From assembly GCA_032622095.1 (NCBI GenBank), contig CP136061.1, forward strand, positions 22,134,991 through 22,198,990: a stretch of DNA of 64,000 bases. Reading direction: 5' to 3'. A program made the position numbers and the translations under genes. The notes beneath the pieces are model-generated. The model was not told the DNA's origin. It saw nothing but the letters and a program-made list of their open reading frames with translations, and ran no database searches. This DNA comes from Siphonodentalium dalli. Lineage: Eukaryota; Mollusca; Scaphopoda; Gadilida; Siphonodentaliidae. Shown one piece after another: positions 61,901 to 64,000 of this stretch (position 1 is the stretch's first letter; each line of letters starts with the position of its first letter).

Positions 61901-63801
61901 TGTAACAGTAAACACGGAAGTGAATAAAAACTCAATGCGGATGTGAAACTTACTGTACTTCGTGACGCCACGGAGTCACGATAATTTAAAAAAAAGTCAT
62001 ACTGGACTCGAATCAGATTATCATGTGACAGCTTTTACCCAATCAGAAAAAGTGTTAGTTAAGGGATGGATAATAATAATTAAGAAAATATATAAACTTA
62101 CCTATCTCCCAACATGCCACTTATGAATAGACCCTGGAACAATTGTGAAGAAAAGTAATTAAAAGTAAAGATTATATTAAAGGTACATGTACTATTATAC
62201 ATGCAATACGGAAGGCTGCACTTCATAAATACTGTAATGTCCTAATTAATCGACTCCTTTAACCACAGCAGAATTATGGGTAACTTTTCAGGATTTAGTC
62301 GGAAGAGAGAGACTCGGGGAGAGCTTTCCGATGAATGGCAACAAGCCATATTTCCGACTAAATCCTGAAAAGTTACCCATAATTCTGCTGTGGTTAAAGG
62401 AGTCGATTAATTAGGGCATTACTGTATGTTGAATAACATGGTACATATCTTAAGACACAGCATTTGAACAAGTTTGCTCACAAAAAGGAACATACTAGTA
62501 CCACAACATAGAATAACATAATGTATGACCAAAACATATCACATAATGTTTGTTTGATCTAGCAATTTATTTTTTCAAGAGATGTGATGCGACGACCAGA
62601 TAAGTTCACTCTAGTGATAATAAGTTATTGTATCATATAAATTAAATTCAAACAAGCAGTCGCCGACGGCGGTATCCCCCGCCGAATTGTGCAGTTGGGG
62701 AAGTGCATTCTCAATAATGTTTACATTCTCAGTATGCGCTAAACAAGAGGTGGGATTTTGTCAAAAAGCCTGGCTTGCGAACTTATTTTAGGTACTGGTC
62801 ATGGGAACTCATATACCAAATATCTTTGAAATCCATTGAGATTTGTGGAAATGAGCCCTGGGACGTCGTCTATTTGCTATTTGGTAAATTCGACAAAAAT
62901 AATAAACAAAGTCCAATAACTCAGGTAAAAATATCTGGCCAGACCTGGCTTGCGAACTCATTCTAGGTAATTGTCAGGTGAACTCATATACCACAAATCT
63001 TTGAAAACCGTTTACATTTGTTCAAGTTATGACTCTTACAAATTCGGGACGGACGGGCGGTGCGACGGCTCGACGGACGGACGGAACCCATTACTATATC
63101 CCCCGCAAATTTTTAATTTGGCGGGGGATAATAACCACAATTAAATGATATAAACCCATGTAAAGAGGCAATAACTTTTTTTAAATATAACAATAACCAG
63201 AGAAACAGCTTAACCCTTTACCCAACAGAAGGGCCCTGTGCCAATGCATTCTCTTATATATGCGAGGCCAATGCATTCTCTTATATATGCGAGGCGAGCT
63301 ATGGTCGACTCGCATATATAAGAGAATGCATTGGCACAGGGCATAACTGTAACTATCACAATGTGGTTAAGGAGCCGGTTCCAATGATATCCATATTTGT
63401 ATGGTTCTATTGAGACAGACCGAAGATATTTTAGGCTGTTGAAGCTTTATTTAGTCGGTTTTGGCTGTTTTGTTGGGTAAAGGCTTAAACAATGTACAGA
63501 GAATTTTTTTTATATACACCTCCACATGCATAATCATATAGAAGTACATCTGAATATTTCTTTTGTGGTGGGTTGAATAATAAAATATGTAGTCCGGCTT
63601 TAATGTGCATTGCACACTCCCTAACATAAAGGATGGTGGTATGACATTTATTCAAACTGTAGCTTTCATTGAATCAAACTTTATTATCAAAGTATTATCA
63701 AAACATACCACAGCATAGGATATCATAAAGCTGGCATCTAACACACCCAGGAAAAAAGAGGCATCAGAACTCATGTTGAACATTGTGTGACTGTTCCATA
63801 T
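34816..63801 (-). CDS. SLC37A3: SLC37A3-like sugar-phosphate exchanger homologue (MFS), 12 internal exons, both ends outside window
   Basis: Twelve exons, read from high to low coordinates, join in phase into 353 codons. Seen: every intron has GT/AG ends. The loop between membrane segments 2 and 3 carries the MFS motif A-like stretch GMLGDRFDLRK. Later come LWSACASVGN, a variable acidic/proline-rich central loop (residues ~169-226), AISFLQAVLLPGVIP, SLAYACLKLVNYSFFFWLP, SIWNDVGGIIGG and SAAISADLG. From memory of the family these match vertebrate SLC37A3 better than SLC37A1/A2 or the glucose-6-phosphate transporter SLC37A4. Known: SLC37 proteins have 12 membrane helices; A1 and A2 exchange phosphate for sugar phosphates at the ER; human SLC37A3 works with ATRAID in lysosomal release of nitrogen bisphosphonates. 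Inferred: helices ~2-10 are encoded here. About 45 N-terminal and ~95 C-terminal residues are missing, expected beyond 64,000 and left of position 1. Promoter and UTRs are not visible. Confidence 0.9.
34994..35146. mobile_element. Foldback element in intron
   Basis: CTATTTTATACGGAATTTATCAACC returns inverted as the arm around GGTTGATAAATTACGTATAA, with outer CTCACATGAG / GAGTGTGAG ends. Loop of about 60 bp. No coding capacity. The rest of 35,147-35,808 holds no feature I recognise. Confidence 0.65.
35809..35881 (-). CDS. SLC37A3: SLC37A3-like exon k (73 nt)
   Basis: Acceptor TTTTTTCAG, donor GTAGTA (weak). It encodes DRFQRRAIVVMPMLILAIPT then LFIY and the first base of a serine codon. It corresponds to the cytoplasmic loop and helix 9. 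The donor was chosen because phase and residues continue into exon l. Confidence 0.88.
35882..36509. other. Intron sequence with no recognised feature
   Basis: AT-rich intronic sequence upstream (gene sense) of exon k. No splice-consistent coding segment, tandem repeat or inverted repeat stood out. Confidence 0.45.
36510..36960 (+). pseudogene. 5'-truncated non-LTR retrotransposon, reverse-transcriptase C-terminal tail
   Basis: On the plus strand a frame reads AIRYISNICNYPSSPTKML, then WPTLSRRRDFYSLIFFHKIL, and ends with FYPRTISLWNNIPTD and FKDALHNYF. This pattern (WPTL.RRR...L.FYKI, then PRTI..WN.LP, then F...L) is typical of the last part of LINE reverse transcriptases. A stop lies in frame at 36,510 and nothing of the catalytic core is present. 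A 3' A-rich tail (aataaacaaaaaac) follows. A dead fragment inserted antisense to the host gene. Confidence 0.75.
37068..37088 (-). repeat. Isolated 21-bp match to the 60-bp minisatellite unit
   Basis: The minus strand here matches 21 consecutive bases of the minisatellite unit (from CATACAGC through TTTATAGTT). It lies in the intron after microexon j, about 3 kb outside the array and inverted relative to it. Confidence 0.7.
37176..37201 (-). CDS. SLC37A3: SLC37A3-like microexon j (26 nt)
   Basis: Acceptor CTCTTTTAG, donor GTGAGC. It completes the split glycine and encodes GTIAGFLS after it, joining NDVGGIIG of exon i to DRFQRRA of exon k. The family has GG..(A/Q)G.(L/I)SD at this place. Both phases fit exactly, which is strong support for so short an exon. 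Confidence 0.88.
37263..37862. repeat. 85-88 bp minisatellite, about 7 units
   Basis: GTATGTAAAGAG recurs at 37,271, 37,359, 37,447, 37,532, 37,617, 37,702 and 37,787: spacing 88, 88, then 85. Units include GTGCGAAAGCAAAACACTC and CGTGACCCATTATAA. The array starts 62 bp upstream of microexon j in gene sense. Confidence 0.95.
37889..38345. repeat. 77-bp minisatellite, about 6 units
   Basis: Units contain CACCATGGGTCACCGGTAAT and TATATATCCAAC. The spacing between the first two CACCATGAATCACCG marks (37,891 and 37,968) is 77 bp. It follows the 85-bp array almost directly. Confidence 0.93.
38397..39053. mobile_element. Dispersed CGGA-tailed repeat element (copy 1)
   Basis: Begins AACTAGAGATGGGCTTG and ends in a GACGGACAG-rich stretch followed by CTCGTTGCGGGGGGTATAA. 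The inside holds two diverged ~170-bp units with TAACTCCACCAAAAAA and CAGGTGCACAGGTTCCCATG. Related copies at 51,802 and 52,582. ORFs on the minus strand here are reading-through of the repeat. I cannot assign a superfamily. Confidence 0.8.
38509..38556. repeat. Short interstitial CCCTAA-like repeat
   Basis: Several imperfect TAACCC units inside the dispersed element at 38,397. Too short and irregular to mark a chromosome end. A weaker trace is seen at the equivalent place of the copy near 51,930. Confidence 0.7.
39054..39397. other. Intron sequence with no recognised feature
   Basis: No exon-like segment, tandem repeat or inverted repeat recognised. Confidence 0.45.
39398..39653. mobile_element. 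TTAA-bounded MITE, backbone III, with palindrome core
   Basis: TTAACCCTTCGATGACTGG at one end and GGTCATGAAAGGGTTAA at the other, so TTAA flanks inverted CCCTT ends, as in piggyBac-like elements. A second TTAACCTTCGATGACTGG lies at 39,431. The core holds the GAGAATGCATTGGCC / CAGTGCATTCTCTTATATAT arms in two partial copies. Confidence 0.8.
39685..40795. mobile_element. 1.1-kb interval bounded by inverted repeats
   Basis: GCCAGATGCTGACAGCCTGT at the left is matched inverted by ACAGGCTACCAGCATCTGGC at the right, with further similarity outward (ATGTGAC / GTTATGTGAC). A second left-end-like copy lies at 39,775. Parts recur at 59,780-59,935 and 61,500-61,625. It contains a retrotransposon 3' end. 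Confidence 0.65.
40400..40719 (+). pseudogene. Non-LTR retrotransposon 3' end with TCTA tail
   Basis: A frame near 40,450 reads SVDDRICNRAFYSVILFRQL before a stop, like the extreme C-terminus of some LINE reverse transcriptases. The 3' UTR-like sequence ends GCAATAAAGG then (TCTA)n at ~40,700-40,717. A frame change separates this from the upstream ORF, so it is a remnant. Confidence 0.5.
40796..41560. other. Intron sequence with small A-rich and palindromic pieces
   Basis: Contains a short palindromic piece around GGGCCGCATTAGGCCTTTTT (40,880-40,925) and A-rich tracts. A GGTTCTC(A/G)GGC motif next to an A/T-rich run appears at 40,868 and inverted near 41,490, suggesting a dispersed short repeat. 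No exon recognised. Confidence 0.4.
41561..41833 (-). repeat. 91-bp tandem triplication of exon 3' end plus splice donor
   Basis: ATGAACTCACCAATGATTCC recurs at 41,561, 41,652 and 41,743, exactly 91 bp apart (first copy CATTC-side variants differ slightly). Each unit holds the last 81 nt of exon i, from YYLNEV through GGIIG, then the GTGAGTTCAT donor. The copy at 41,743-41,833 belongs to the real exon. The two others read VCGW instead of VYGW and lie in the downstream intron. Confidence 0.95.
41753..41894 (-). CDS. SLC37A3: SLC37A3-like exon i (142 nt; 3' half is tandemly copied downstream)
   Basis: Acceptor TTTTACAG, donor GTGAGT. It encodes YSLAYACLKLVNYSFFFWLP, then YYLNEVYGWDEKKSDEISIW and NDVGGIIG (last codon split). 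This covers helix 7 and the loop to helix 8 and is among the most conserved parts of the protein. The 3' 81 nt plus the donor recur twice more downstream in the intron at an exact 91-bp spacing. Confidence 0.95.
41924..42260. mobile_element. TTAA-bounded foldback element
   Basis: GGGTCACTCTCACCAAAAAA and GTGCTGAAGGGTACACAGG return inverted at 42,200-42,245. The outer edges (TTAAGCTGAA / TTCAGCTATATTTAA) show TTAA at both ends. The right TTAA is shared with the next element. Confidence 0.8.
42257..42391. mobile_element. TTAA-bounded MITE, backbone I, without palindrome core
   Basis: TTAACCCTTTCAGTGAC to GGCACTGAAAGGGTTAA. Read on the minus strand it matches the elements at 51,348 and 54,446 through GATTTTTGTA and CAACCCATAT. 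There those elements have the palindrome and this one does not. Confidence 0.8.
42392..42771. other. Intron sequence with one relic of the 42-bp repeat
   Basis: At 42,569-42,595 a single diverged copy of the 42-bp unit is present (TATGTCGTACATCTCTATTA), about 3 kb from the main array in the same intron. Nothing else recognised. Confidence 0.5.
42772..43169. mobile_element. TTAA-bounded MITE, backbone II, with two palindrome cores
   Basis: TTAACCCTTTACCCAACA to TGTTGGGTAAAGGGTTAA. It holds two complete palindromes (42,920-42,995 and 43,070-43,145) around an AT-rich middle, and GGAACCGGCTCCTTGACCAC. An inverted relative lies at 63,210. Confidence 0.85.
43240..43525. mobile_element. MITE backbone IV with palindrome core (copy 1)
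   Basis: The palindrome at 43,405-43,482 is flanked by GAGTGTCGTCTGCTCACG on one side and CCCGACTTACGACTCGATCT on the other. The same flanks recur inverted at 55,735-55,975. Outer ends are not clear. Confidence 0.7.
43636..45006. repeat. 55-bp minisatellite, about 25 units
   Basis: The unit contains GGTACTATCAGTATCCATG and CCATGGCTAACTATATAATG. CCATGG marks at 43,681 and 43,736 give 55 bp. The last four units are 63 bp through an added ATTAATCA. GTCTGCC and GTCCGCC units partly alternate, suggesting multi-unit duplication. Confidence 0.96.
45007..45254. other. Intron sequence with no recognised feature
   Basis: Short unique-looking stretch between two repeats. Confidence 0.4.
45255..45357. 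mobile_element. Small dispersed element of a common invertebrate type
   Basis: ATACTGTAAAAGAAC followed by TTTTCGTGGTTTTCGTGG and AACCACGAAATTAAAACC. I recognise this pattern as a short dispersed repeat of molluscan genomes, from memory only. Its ends cannot be fixed here; 45,358-45,517 shows nothing else. Confidence 0.45.
45518..46279. repeat. 42-bp minisatellite, about 18 units
   Basis: The unit contains CAGTCTCATAATTAATGTCG and TACCTCTCTATTAGGATGG. A few units are 43 bp (TATTTAGG). A minus-strand ORF through it (ILIERYDINYE repeats) is a by-product of the 3n unit length. Confidence 0.96.
46499..46687. mobile_element. Foldback MITE, Tc1/mariner-like (copy 2)
   Basis: CAGTAATGCCCTAATTAATC to GATTAATTAGGGCATTACTG, flanked by TA on both sides. 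Arms of ~85 bp with GAATTATGGGTAACTTTTCA. It lies 43 bp from the donor end of exon h. Confidence 0.88.
46730..46878 (-). CDS. SLC37A3: SLC37A3-like exon h (149 nt; start uncertain)
   Basis: The 3' part (RERPKAISFLQAVLLPGVIP, donor GTAAGT) is strongly SLC37A3-like and enters membrane segment 7. The 5' boundary is less sure. CATCAG at 46,879-46,884 gives phase 1 and 149 nt but has almost no pyrimidine tract, because a palindromic element begins immediately upstream. Later in-phase acceptors would start the exon at 46,863 (after TTTCAAG) or 46,791 (after GCGCAG). The intervening residues belong to the variable central loop, so homology cannot decide. Confidence 0.85.
46884..46957. mobile_element. 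Palindrome core next to an exon acceptor
   Basis: GCCAATGCATTCTCTTCTAT / ATATAAAAGAATACATTGGC. A diverged copy of the palindrome, ending three bases from the acceptor CAG proposed for exon h. It replaces the sequence where a pyrimidine tract would be expected. Confidence 0.75.
46998..47225. mobile_element. MITE backbone III with palindrome core, inverted (diverged)
   Basis: TTAACTCTTTCATAATGGG at one end and AAGTGATGGAAGAGTCAAAT at the other, the inverted counterpart of the element at 56,905. Palindrome at 47,071-47,135 with a partial third arm at 47,158. Confidence 0.7.
47226..47575. repeat. Short tandem pieces and AT-rich degenerate repeat
   Basis: AGCTCTTACTATAT and CCAGTTATACCCC / CCAGCTACATCCC units at 47,268-47,350, then a T-rich stretch with repeated CTTACATTCTTTA-type motifs that also follows the palindrome in other elements. 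Confidence 0.6.
47576..47697. mobile_element. Palindrome core with one backbone III end
   Basis: Palindrome GGCCAATGCATTCTCTTATA / GAGAATGCATTGGCAC, then AGCTCCAGTCATGGAAGGGTTAA at the right. The left end is in the AT-rich stretch and is not clear. Confidence 0.7.
47805..47985. repeat. ~86-bp tandem repeat, about 2 units
   Basis: TTACAATATGTATTAAAGC followed by ATACCCCTCTCTGTAG and ATTCCAGTTATACCCC, occurring twice. Related to the pieces at 47,268. It ends 20 bp from the donor of exon g. Confidence 0.75.
48003..48062 (-). CDS. SLC37A3: SLC37A3-like exon g (60 nt, central loop)
   Basis: Acceptor ATTTACAG, donor GTGAGA; phase 1 in and out. It encodes a proline-rich segment, LPMPDEVNPPPIEVLPPDQ, part of the poorly conserved cytoplasmic loop between helices 6 and 7. 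Support comes from splice sites, phase and position rather than strong homology. The acceptor lies directly against the 66-bp minisatellite on its intron side. Confidence 0.75.
48063..50890. repeat. 66-bp minisatellite, about 43 units, abutting exon g acceptor
   Basis: The unit contains GGTCTGCCAGTAAATATACA, CAGTATCACATATAGACTC and ATGAGTGTCGTACAGTGTTA. A few units are 64 bp (CACAATAGAC). The first partial unit merges with the exon g acceptor: the plus-strand exon edge GGCAGACCTGTAAATATTTA aligns to the unit's GCCAGTAAATATACAC. Plus-strand ORFs of up to 549 codons (VLGLPVNIHSITYRLYYHEC repeats) follow from the 3n unit length and are not called genes. Confidence 0.97.
50927..51292. mobile_element. 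MITE family C (copy 1)
   Basis: AAGCCTGTATTTAGTGTGTC, then GGTGAATTTAGTGATGCTA and an internal inverted GATAGCATCACTAAATTCAC. It ends near GGTGATGCTAGCCCAC. Relatives at 53,340 and 57,686. Confidence 0.75.
51348..51603. mobile_element. TTAA-bounded MITE, backbone I, with palindrome core
   Basis: TTAACCCTTTGAGTGCCAGG to CCTGGCACTCAAAGGGTTAA. The palindrome (51,400-51,467) follows CAACCCATATACCCTG. An AT-rich stretch with ATTCTTTAACAGACTTATT follows it. Confidence 0.88.
51604..51801. other. Intron sequence with no recognised feature
   Basis: A-rich sequence between two elements; nothing recognised. Confidence 0.4.
51802..52581. mobile_element. Dispersed CGGA-tailed repeat element (copy 2, complete-looking)
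   Basis: AACTAGAGGTGTGACTGTCC to TCGTTGCGGGGGGTATAAC. The inside carries about three ~170-bp units (GGAATAAAAGCT marks near 51,969, 52,138 and 52,308), then a GGACGGACGACGGACGG stretch. Minus-strand ORFs here are repeat read-through. Confidence 0.82.
52582..52945. mobile_element. Dispersed CGGA-tailed repeat element (copy 3, truncated)
   Basis: Starts AACTAGAGATGGGCCCG directly after copy 2 and contains two partial internal units. It stops after AGATGGACAGACAGACGG without the GGGGGG end. Confidence 0.75.
53104..53280. repeat. AT-rich short tandem repeat
   Basis: Irregular runs of TTAGCATATTATCATATTAT units, about 18-27 bp each. The stretch before it (52,946-53,103) holds nothing recognised. 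Confidence 0.9.
53340..53997. mobile_element. MITE family C (copy 2, both ends present)
   Basis: AAGCCTGAGTTTAGTGTGTC at the left and CACACTAAACACAGGCTT at the right form terminal inverted repeats. GGTGAATTTAGTGA..CTAGC motifs repeat inside in both directions. Confidence 0.78.
53998..54279. repeat. Intron sequence with a small ~32-bp tandem repeat
   Basis: CACCATTATAAAACCATTAT followed by AGTGAGTAACAA occurs about 2.5 times at 54,108-54,180. Nothing else recognised. Confidence 0.6.
54280..54449. mobile_element. TTAA-bounded MITE with 20-bp inverted ends
   Basis: TTAAAGGACTATGGAATCTC to GAGATTCCATAGTCCTTAA. About 170 bp. Its right TTAA is also the left TTAA of the next element. Confidence 0.85.
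54446..54889. mobile_element. TTAA-bounded MITE, backbone I, with palindrome core
   Basis: TTAACCCTTTCAGTGCCAGG to CCTGGCACTGAAAGGGTTAA. The palindrome (54,497-54,565) follows CAACCCATATACCCGG. Longer than the copy at 51,348 by about 190 bp in its right half. 54,890-55,193 shows nothing recognised. Confidence 0.88.
55194..55278 (-). CDS. SLC37A3: SLC37A3-like exon f (85 nt)
   Basis: Acceptor ATTACAG, donor GTATGA. It encodes YTFLLTSSVLFSFGVIIFF then ALIPDPRDI and the first base of a glycine codon. This is membrane segment 6 running into the cytoplasmic central loop. Confidence 0.92.
55304..55682. mobile_element. TTAA-bounded dispersed element (copy 1)
   Basis: TTAAAGTCATATTATGTACT to GTTTCACATCACTTTAA. 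It shares CTAACATCGCCGAAAAT and CGTACCACTCCATAGAAAAC with the copy at 61,024. The right TTAA is shared with the next element. Confidence 0.82.
55679..55985. mobile_element. Composite TTAA element: backbone III end then backbone IV with palindrome
   Basis: TTAACCCTTCCATGAAATTT and a half palindrome arm (55,711-55,733) are followed by backbone IV flanks (CAGTCGTAAGTCAGG), a full palindrome (55,784-55,852) and CATGAGCAGACGACACTC. It looks like two elements joined. Confidence 0.7.
56108..56365. mobile_element. Foldback element
   Basis: CCATCTCCTATTATACTCAA and CAAATGAATGAATTT return inverted as AAATTCATGCATTTG and TTGAGTATAATAGGAGATGG. The sequence between, and up to the donor of exon e, holds nothing else recognised. 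Confidence 0.75.
56735..56831 (-). CDS. SLC37A3: SLC37A3-like exon e (97 nt)
   Basis: Acceptor TTTGCAG, donor GTAAAC. It completes a split serine and encodes RGFVLGLWSACASVGNIIG, then ALLAASVLQFGYE. This is membrane segment 5 of the family and is close to the vertebrate SLC37A3 version. Confidence 0.95.
56905..57152. mobile_element. MITE backbone III with palindrome core
   Basis: AACCCTTCCATGAATGGAGC to CTCCTGTCATGAAAGGGTTAA. Left TTAA decayed (TTTGAACCC). Palindrome at 56,951-57,020 and a second short one at 57,048-57,097. Confidence 0.8.
57153..57494. other. Intron sequence with no recognised feature
   Basis: AT-rich, with loosely repeated GGCAAGA(G/A)TTTTGG motifs at 57,240 and 57,335 that suggest an old duplication of about 95 bp. 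Confidence 0.4.
57495..57640 (-). CDS. SLC37A3: SLC37A3-like exon d (146 nt)
   Basis: Acceptor TTCTAG, donor GTATGT. It encodes VFLFGCVMEWTKYYNKYMYV followed by a segment with FLWILNGLFQSTGWP and VVAVMGNWFGRS. The NGL.QSTGWP..V..MGNWFG pattern is a hallmark of SLC37 proteins around membrane segments 3-4. Confidence 0.95.
57686..58043. mobile_element. MITE family C (copy 3)
   Basis: AAGCCTGCAAATAGTGTGTG, GGTCAATTTAGTGATGATA and GCTAGCATCACCAAATTTAC, then a second GGTGAATTTAGTGATGCTAG near 58,010. No protein-coding signal. Confidence 0.72.
58044..58343. other. Intron sequence with no recognised feature
   Basis: AT-rich sequence leading into the 33-bp array. Confidence 0.4.
58344..59192. repeat. 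33-bp minisatellite, about 26 units
   Basis: The unit contains GAGCCCATTAATAAGAGG and TTTGATCGTATCCAT. It is open in two plus frames (303 and 280 codons) and one minus frame (283 codons), as expected for a stop-free unit of length 33. The 303-codon plus ORF (PINKRFDRIHE repeats) begins in non-repeat sequence at 58,285. I see no splice or promoter evidence and do not call it a gene. 59,193-59,490 shows nothing recognised. Confidence 0.96.
59491..59542 (-). CDS. SLC37A3: SLC37A3-like exon c (52 nt)
   Basis: Acceptor TTGCAG, donor GTAAGA. It completes the split arginine and encodes FDLRKVLSIGMCLAAIT, the end of motif A and the start of membrane segment 3. Phase 2 in, phase 0 out. Confidence 0.9.
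59760..60000 (+). repeat. Dispersed repeat shared with 40.0-40.26 kb (inverted)
   Basis: GCCATGTGCTGTGTATTCTG and ATGTTGCATTTTTGAATGAT match the minus strand of 40,170-40,235. It belongs to the same family as the 1.1-kb inverted-repeat interval at 39,685. Confidence 0.75.
60001..60595. other. Intron sequence with no recognised feature
   Basis: AT-rich. A small cluster of GGCCA motifs lies near 60,165-60,215. No exon or clear repeat. Confidence 0.4.
60596..61020. repeat. Interval with possible inverted ends
   Basis: TTCTATTTATTACATGATCC at 60,611 is partly matched inverted by GGATCATGTAATAAATAATT at 60,986. This could be an old foldback element of about 400 bp. No coding capacity seen. Confidence 0.5.
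61024..61352. mobile_element. TTAA-bounded dispersed element (copy 2)
   Basis: TTAAAGACATATTATGTACT to GTTTCGCATCACTTTAA, the same family as 55,304-55,682, with several internal deletions relative to it. Confidence 0.82.
61370..61640 (-). repeat. Dispersed repeat shared with 39.7-39.95 kb (inverted)
   Basis: On the minus strand CCCGTTTATTCTATACACG, GTATTCACAAAATATATCC and ACAAAATACAGGCATACTTT match the plus strand at 39,715-39,850. Confidence 0.75.
61645..61797. repeat. Long near-perfect inverted repeat
   Basis: Arms of about 60 bp: GTGTTTTTCTTGTACGAGTC and GAAAAGTCATATTGGAC return inverted as GTCCAATATGACTTTTC and GAGTACAAGAAAAACAC, loop ~30 bp. ORFs on both strands mirror each other. A further fragment (AAAAGTCATACTGGACTCG) lies at 61,993. 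Confidence 0.88.
62102..62133 (-). CDS. SLC37A3: SLC37A3-like exon b (32 nt)
   Basis: Acceptor TTCCAG, donor GTAAGT. It encodes GLFISGMLGD plus two bases of an arginine codon completed by exon c. With exon c it forms the cytoplasmic motif A loop of major facilitators. The short size is supported by exact phase continuity on both sides. Confidence 0.9.
62232..62424. mobile_element. Foldback MITE, Tc1/mariner-like (copy 3)
   Basis: CTGTAATGTCCTAATTAATC to GATTAATTAGGGCATTACTG with TA on both sides. Arms closely match copy 2 at 46,499. The centre differs (GAGAGAGACTCGGGG). Confidence 0.88.
62655..63131. mobile_element. Dispersed element ending in ATCCCCCGC / GCGGGGGAT
   Basis: Starts GCAGTCGCCGACGGCGGTAT then CCCCCGCC. 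Ends with CGACGGACGGACGGAAC and AATTTGGCGGGGGATAATA. Two internal stretches with CCTGGCTTGCGAACT suggest repeated inner units. Probably related in type, not in sequence, to the element at 51,802. Confidence 0.7.
63210..63488. mobile_element. MITE backbone II with palindrome core (inverted, right end decayed)
   Basis: TTAACCCTTTACCCAACAGA, then an arm and a full palindrome (63,238-63,338), GGAGCCGGTTCCAATG and TTGTTGGGTAAAGGCTTAA. It is the inverted relative of 42,772-43,169. The intron on to exon a (63,489-63,708), and 63,802-64,000 beyond it, show nothing else recognised. Confidence 0.82.
63709..63801 (-). CDS. SLC37A3: SLC37A3-like exon a (31 codons)
   Basis: Acceptor TTTTTCAG, donor GTATGT; phase 0 at both ends. 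It encodes IWNSHTMFNMSS then FFLGVLDASFMISYAV, the loop and membrane segment 2 of the family. It is the most upstream exon visible. The preceding acceptor at 63,802 shows that the gene continues beyond 64,000. Confidence 0.9.
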
Positions 63802-64000
63802 CTGAAAAATAAAGGAAAATTAAATTACTGGAATATTACAGAACAATACTATTGATATTTTTACAGTACGTTGAGAAAAATAACTTCTCAACAGTCAAAG
63901 AACTGATATTAGCTAAAATGTTAAATTGAATTATAGAATTATGTTAGTGAAAATGTGTTAAGGCCTAAAACAAAGAAGACATTTGTTTTTATCTCCAAAA

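Noticed and set aside
61441-61946. Paired ORFs of 121 and 99 codons on opposite strands
   Set aside because: They mirror each other because of the inverted repeat at 61,645-61,797. No homology recognised.

Overview
The window looks like an animal (metazoan) nuclear genome segment. It has spliced exons with GT/AG boundaries, no compact operons, and is mostly minisatellites and short non-autonomous transposons. I recognise one gene: a minus-strand homologue of the solute carrier SLC37A3 (sugar-phosphate exchanger family, major facilitator superfamily). Its twelve internal exons lie between 63,801 and 34,816. They join in phase without a break into 353 codons, about 70% of the usual ~490-residue protein. 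The N-terminal exons lie beyond 64,000 and the C-terminal exons must lie left of position 1. The dispersed elements with GGACGG-rich tails and ggggg(T/A)TA ends, and the 'cgtggt...aaccacga' element, resemble repeats I associate with molluscs. I would guess a lophotrochozoan, probably a mollusc, with low confidence.

Layout. Positions 1-33,990 are one continuous 60-bp minisatellite of roughly 580 units, already running at the left edge. It is built from nested, nearly identical kilobase-scale duplications. It ends 0.8 kb from the last visible exon (34,816-34,920), so it fills an intron of at least 34.8 kb if the gene continues to the left. From 34 to 64 kb, exons of 26-149 nt are separated by introns carrying six more minisatellite families: 85-88 bp at 37.3-37.9 kb, 77 bp at 37.9-38.3 kb, 55 bp at 43.6-45.0 kb, 42 bp at 45.5-46.3 kb, 66 bp at 48.1-50.9 kb and 33 bp at 58.3-59.2 kb. 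The 66-bp array abuts the splice acceptor of one exon. A 91-bp tandem triplication copies the 3' half of another exon together with its splice donor.

The rest of the introns is filled with small mobile elements. These are a Tc1/mariner-like foldback MITE in three copies with TA target sites, and many TTAA-bounded piggyBac-like MITEs. Several of the TTAA elements carry the same ~70-bp palindrome inside otherwise different backbones. There are also foldback elements, a CGGA-rich element family, and 3' ends of dead non-LTR retrotransposons. The long open reading frames in the arrays exist because the repeat units are multiples of three without stops. I do not regard them as genes.

I found no rRNA, tRNA, CRISPR array or prokaryotic gene. 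The most unusual things here are the modular palindrome moving among different TTAA elements (with an apparent empty backbone in the same window), the splice-site-bearing tandem repeats, and the extreme concentration of minisatellites in one gene.
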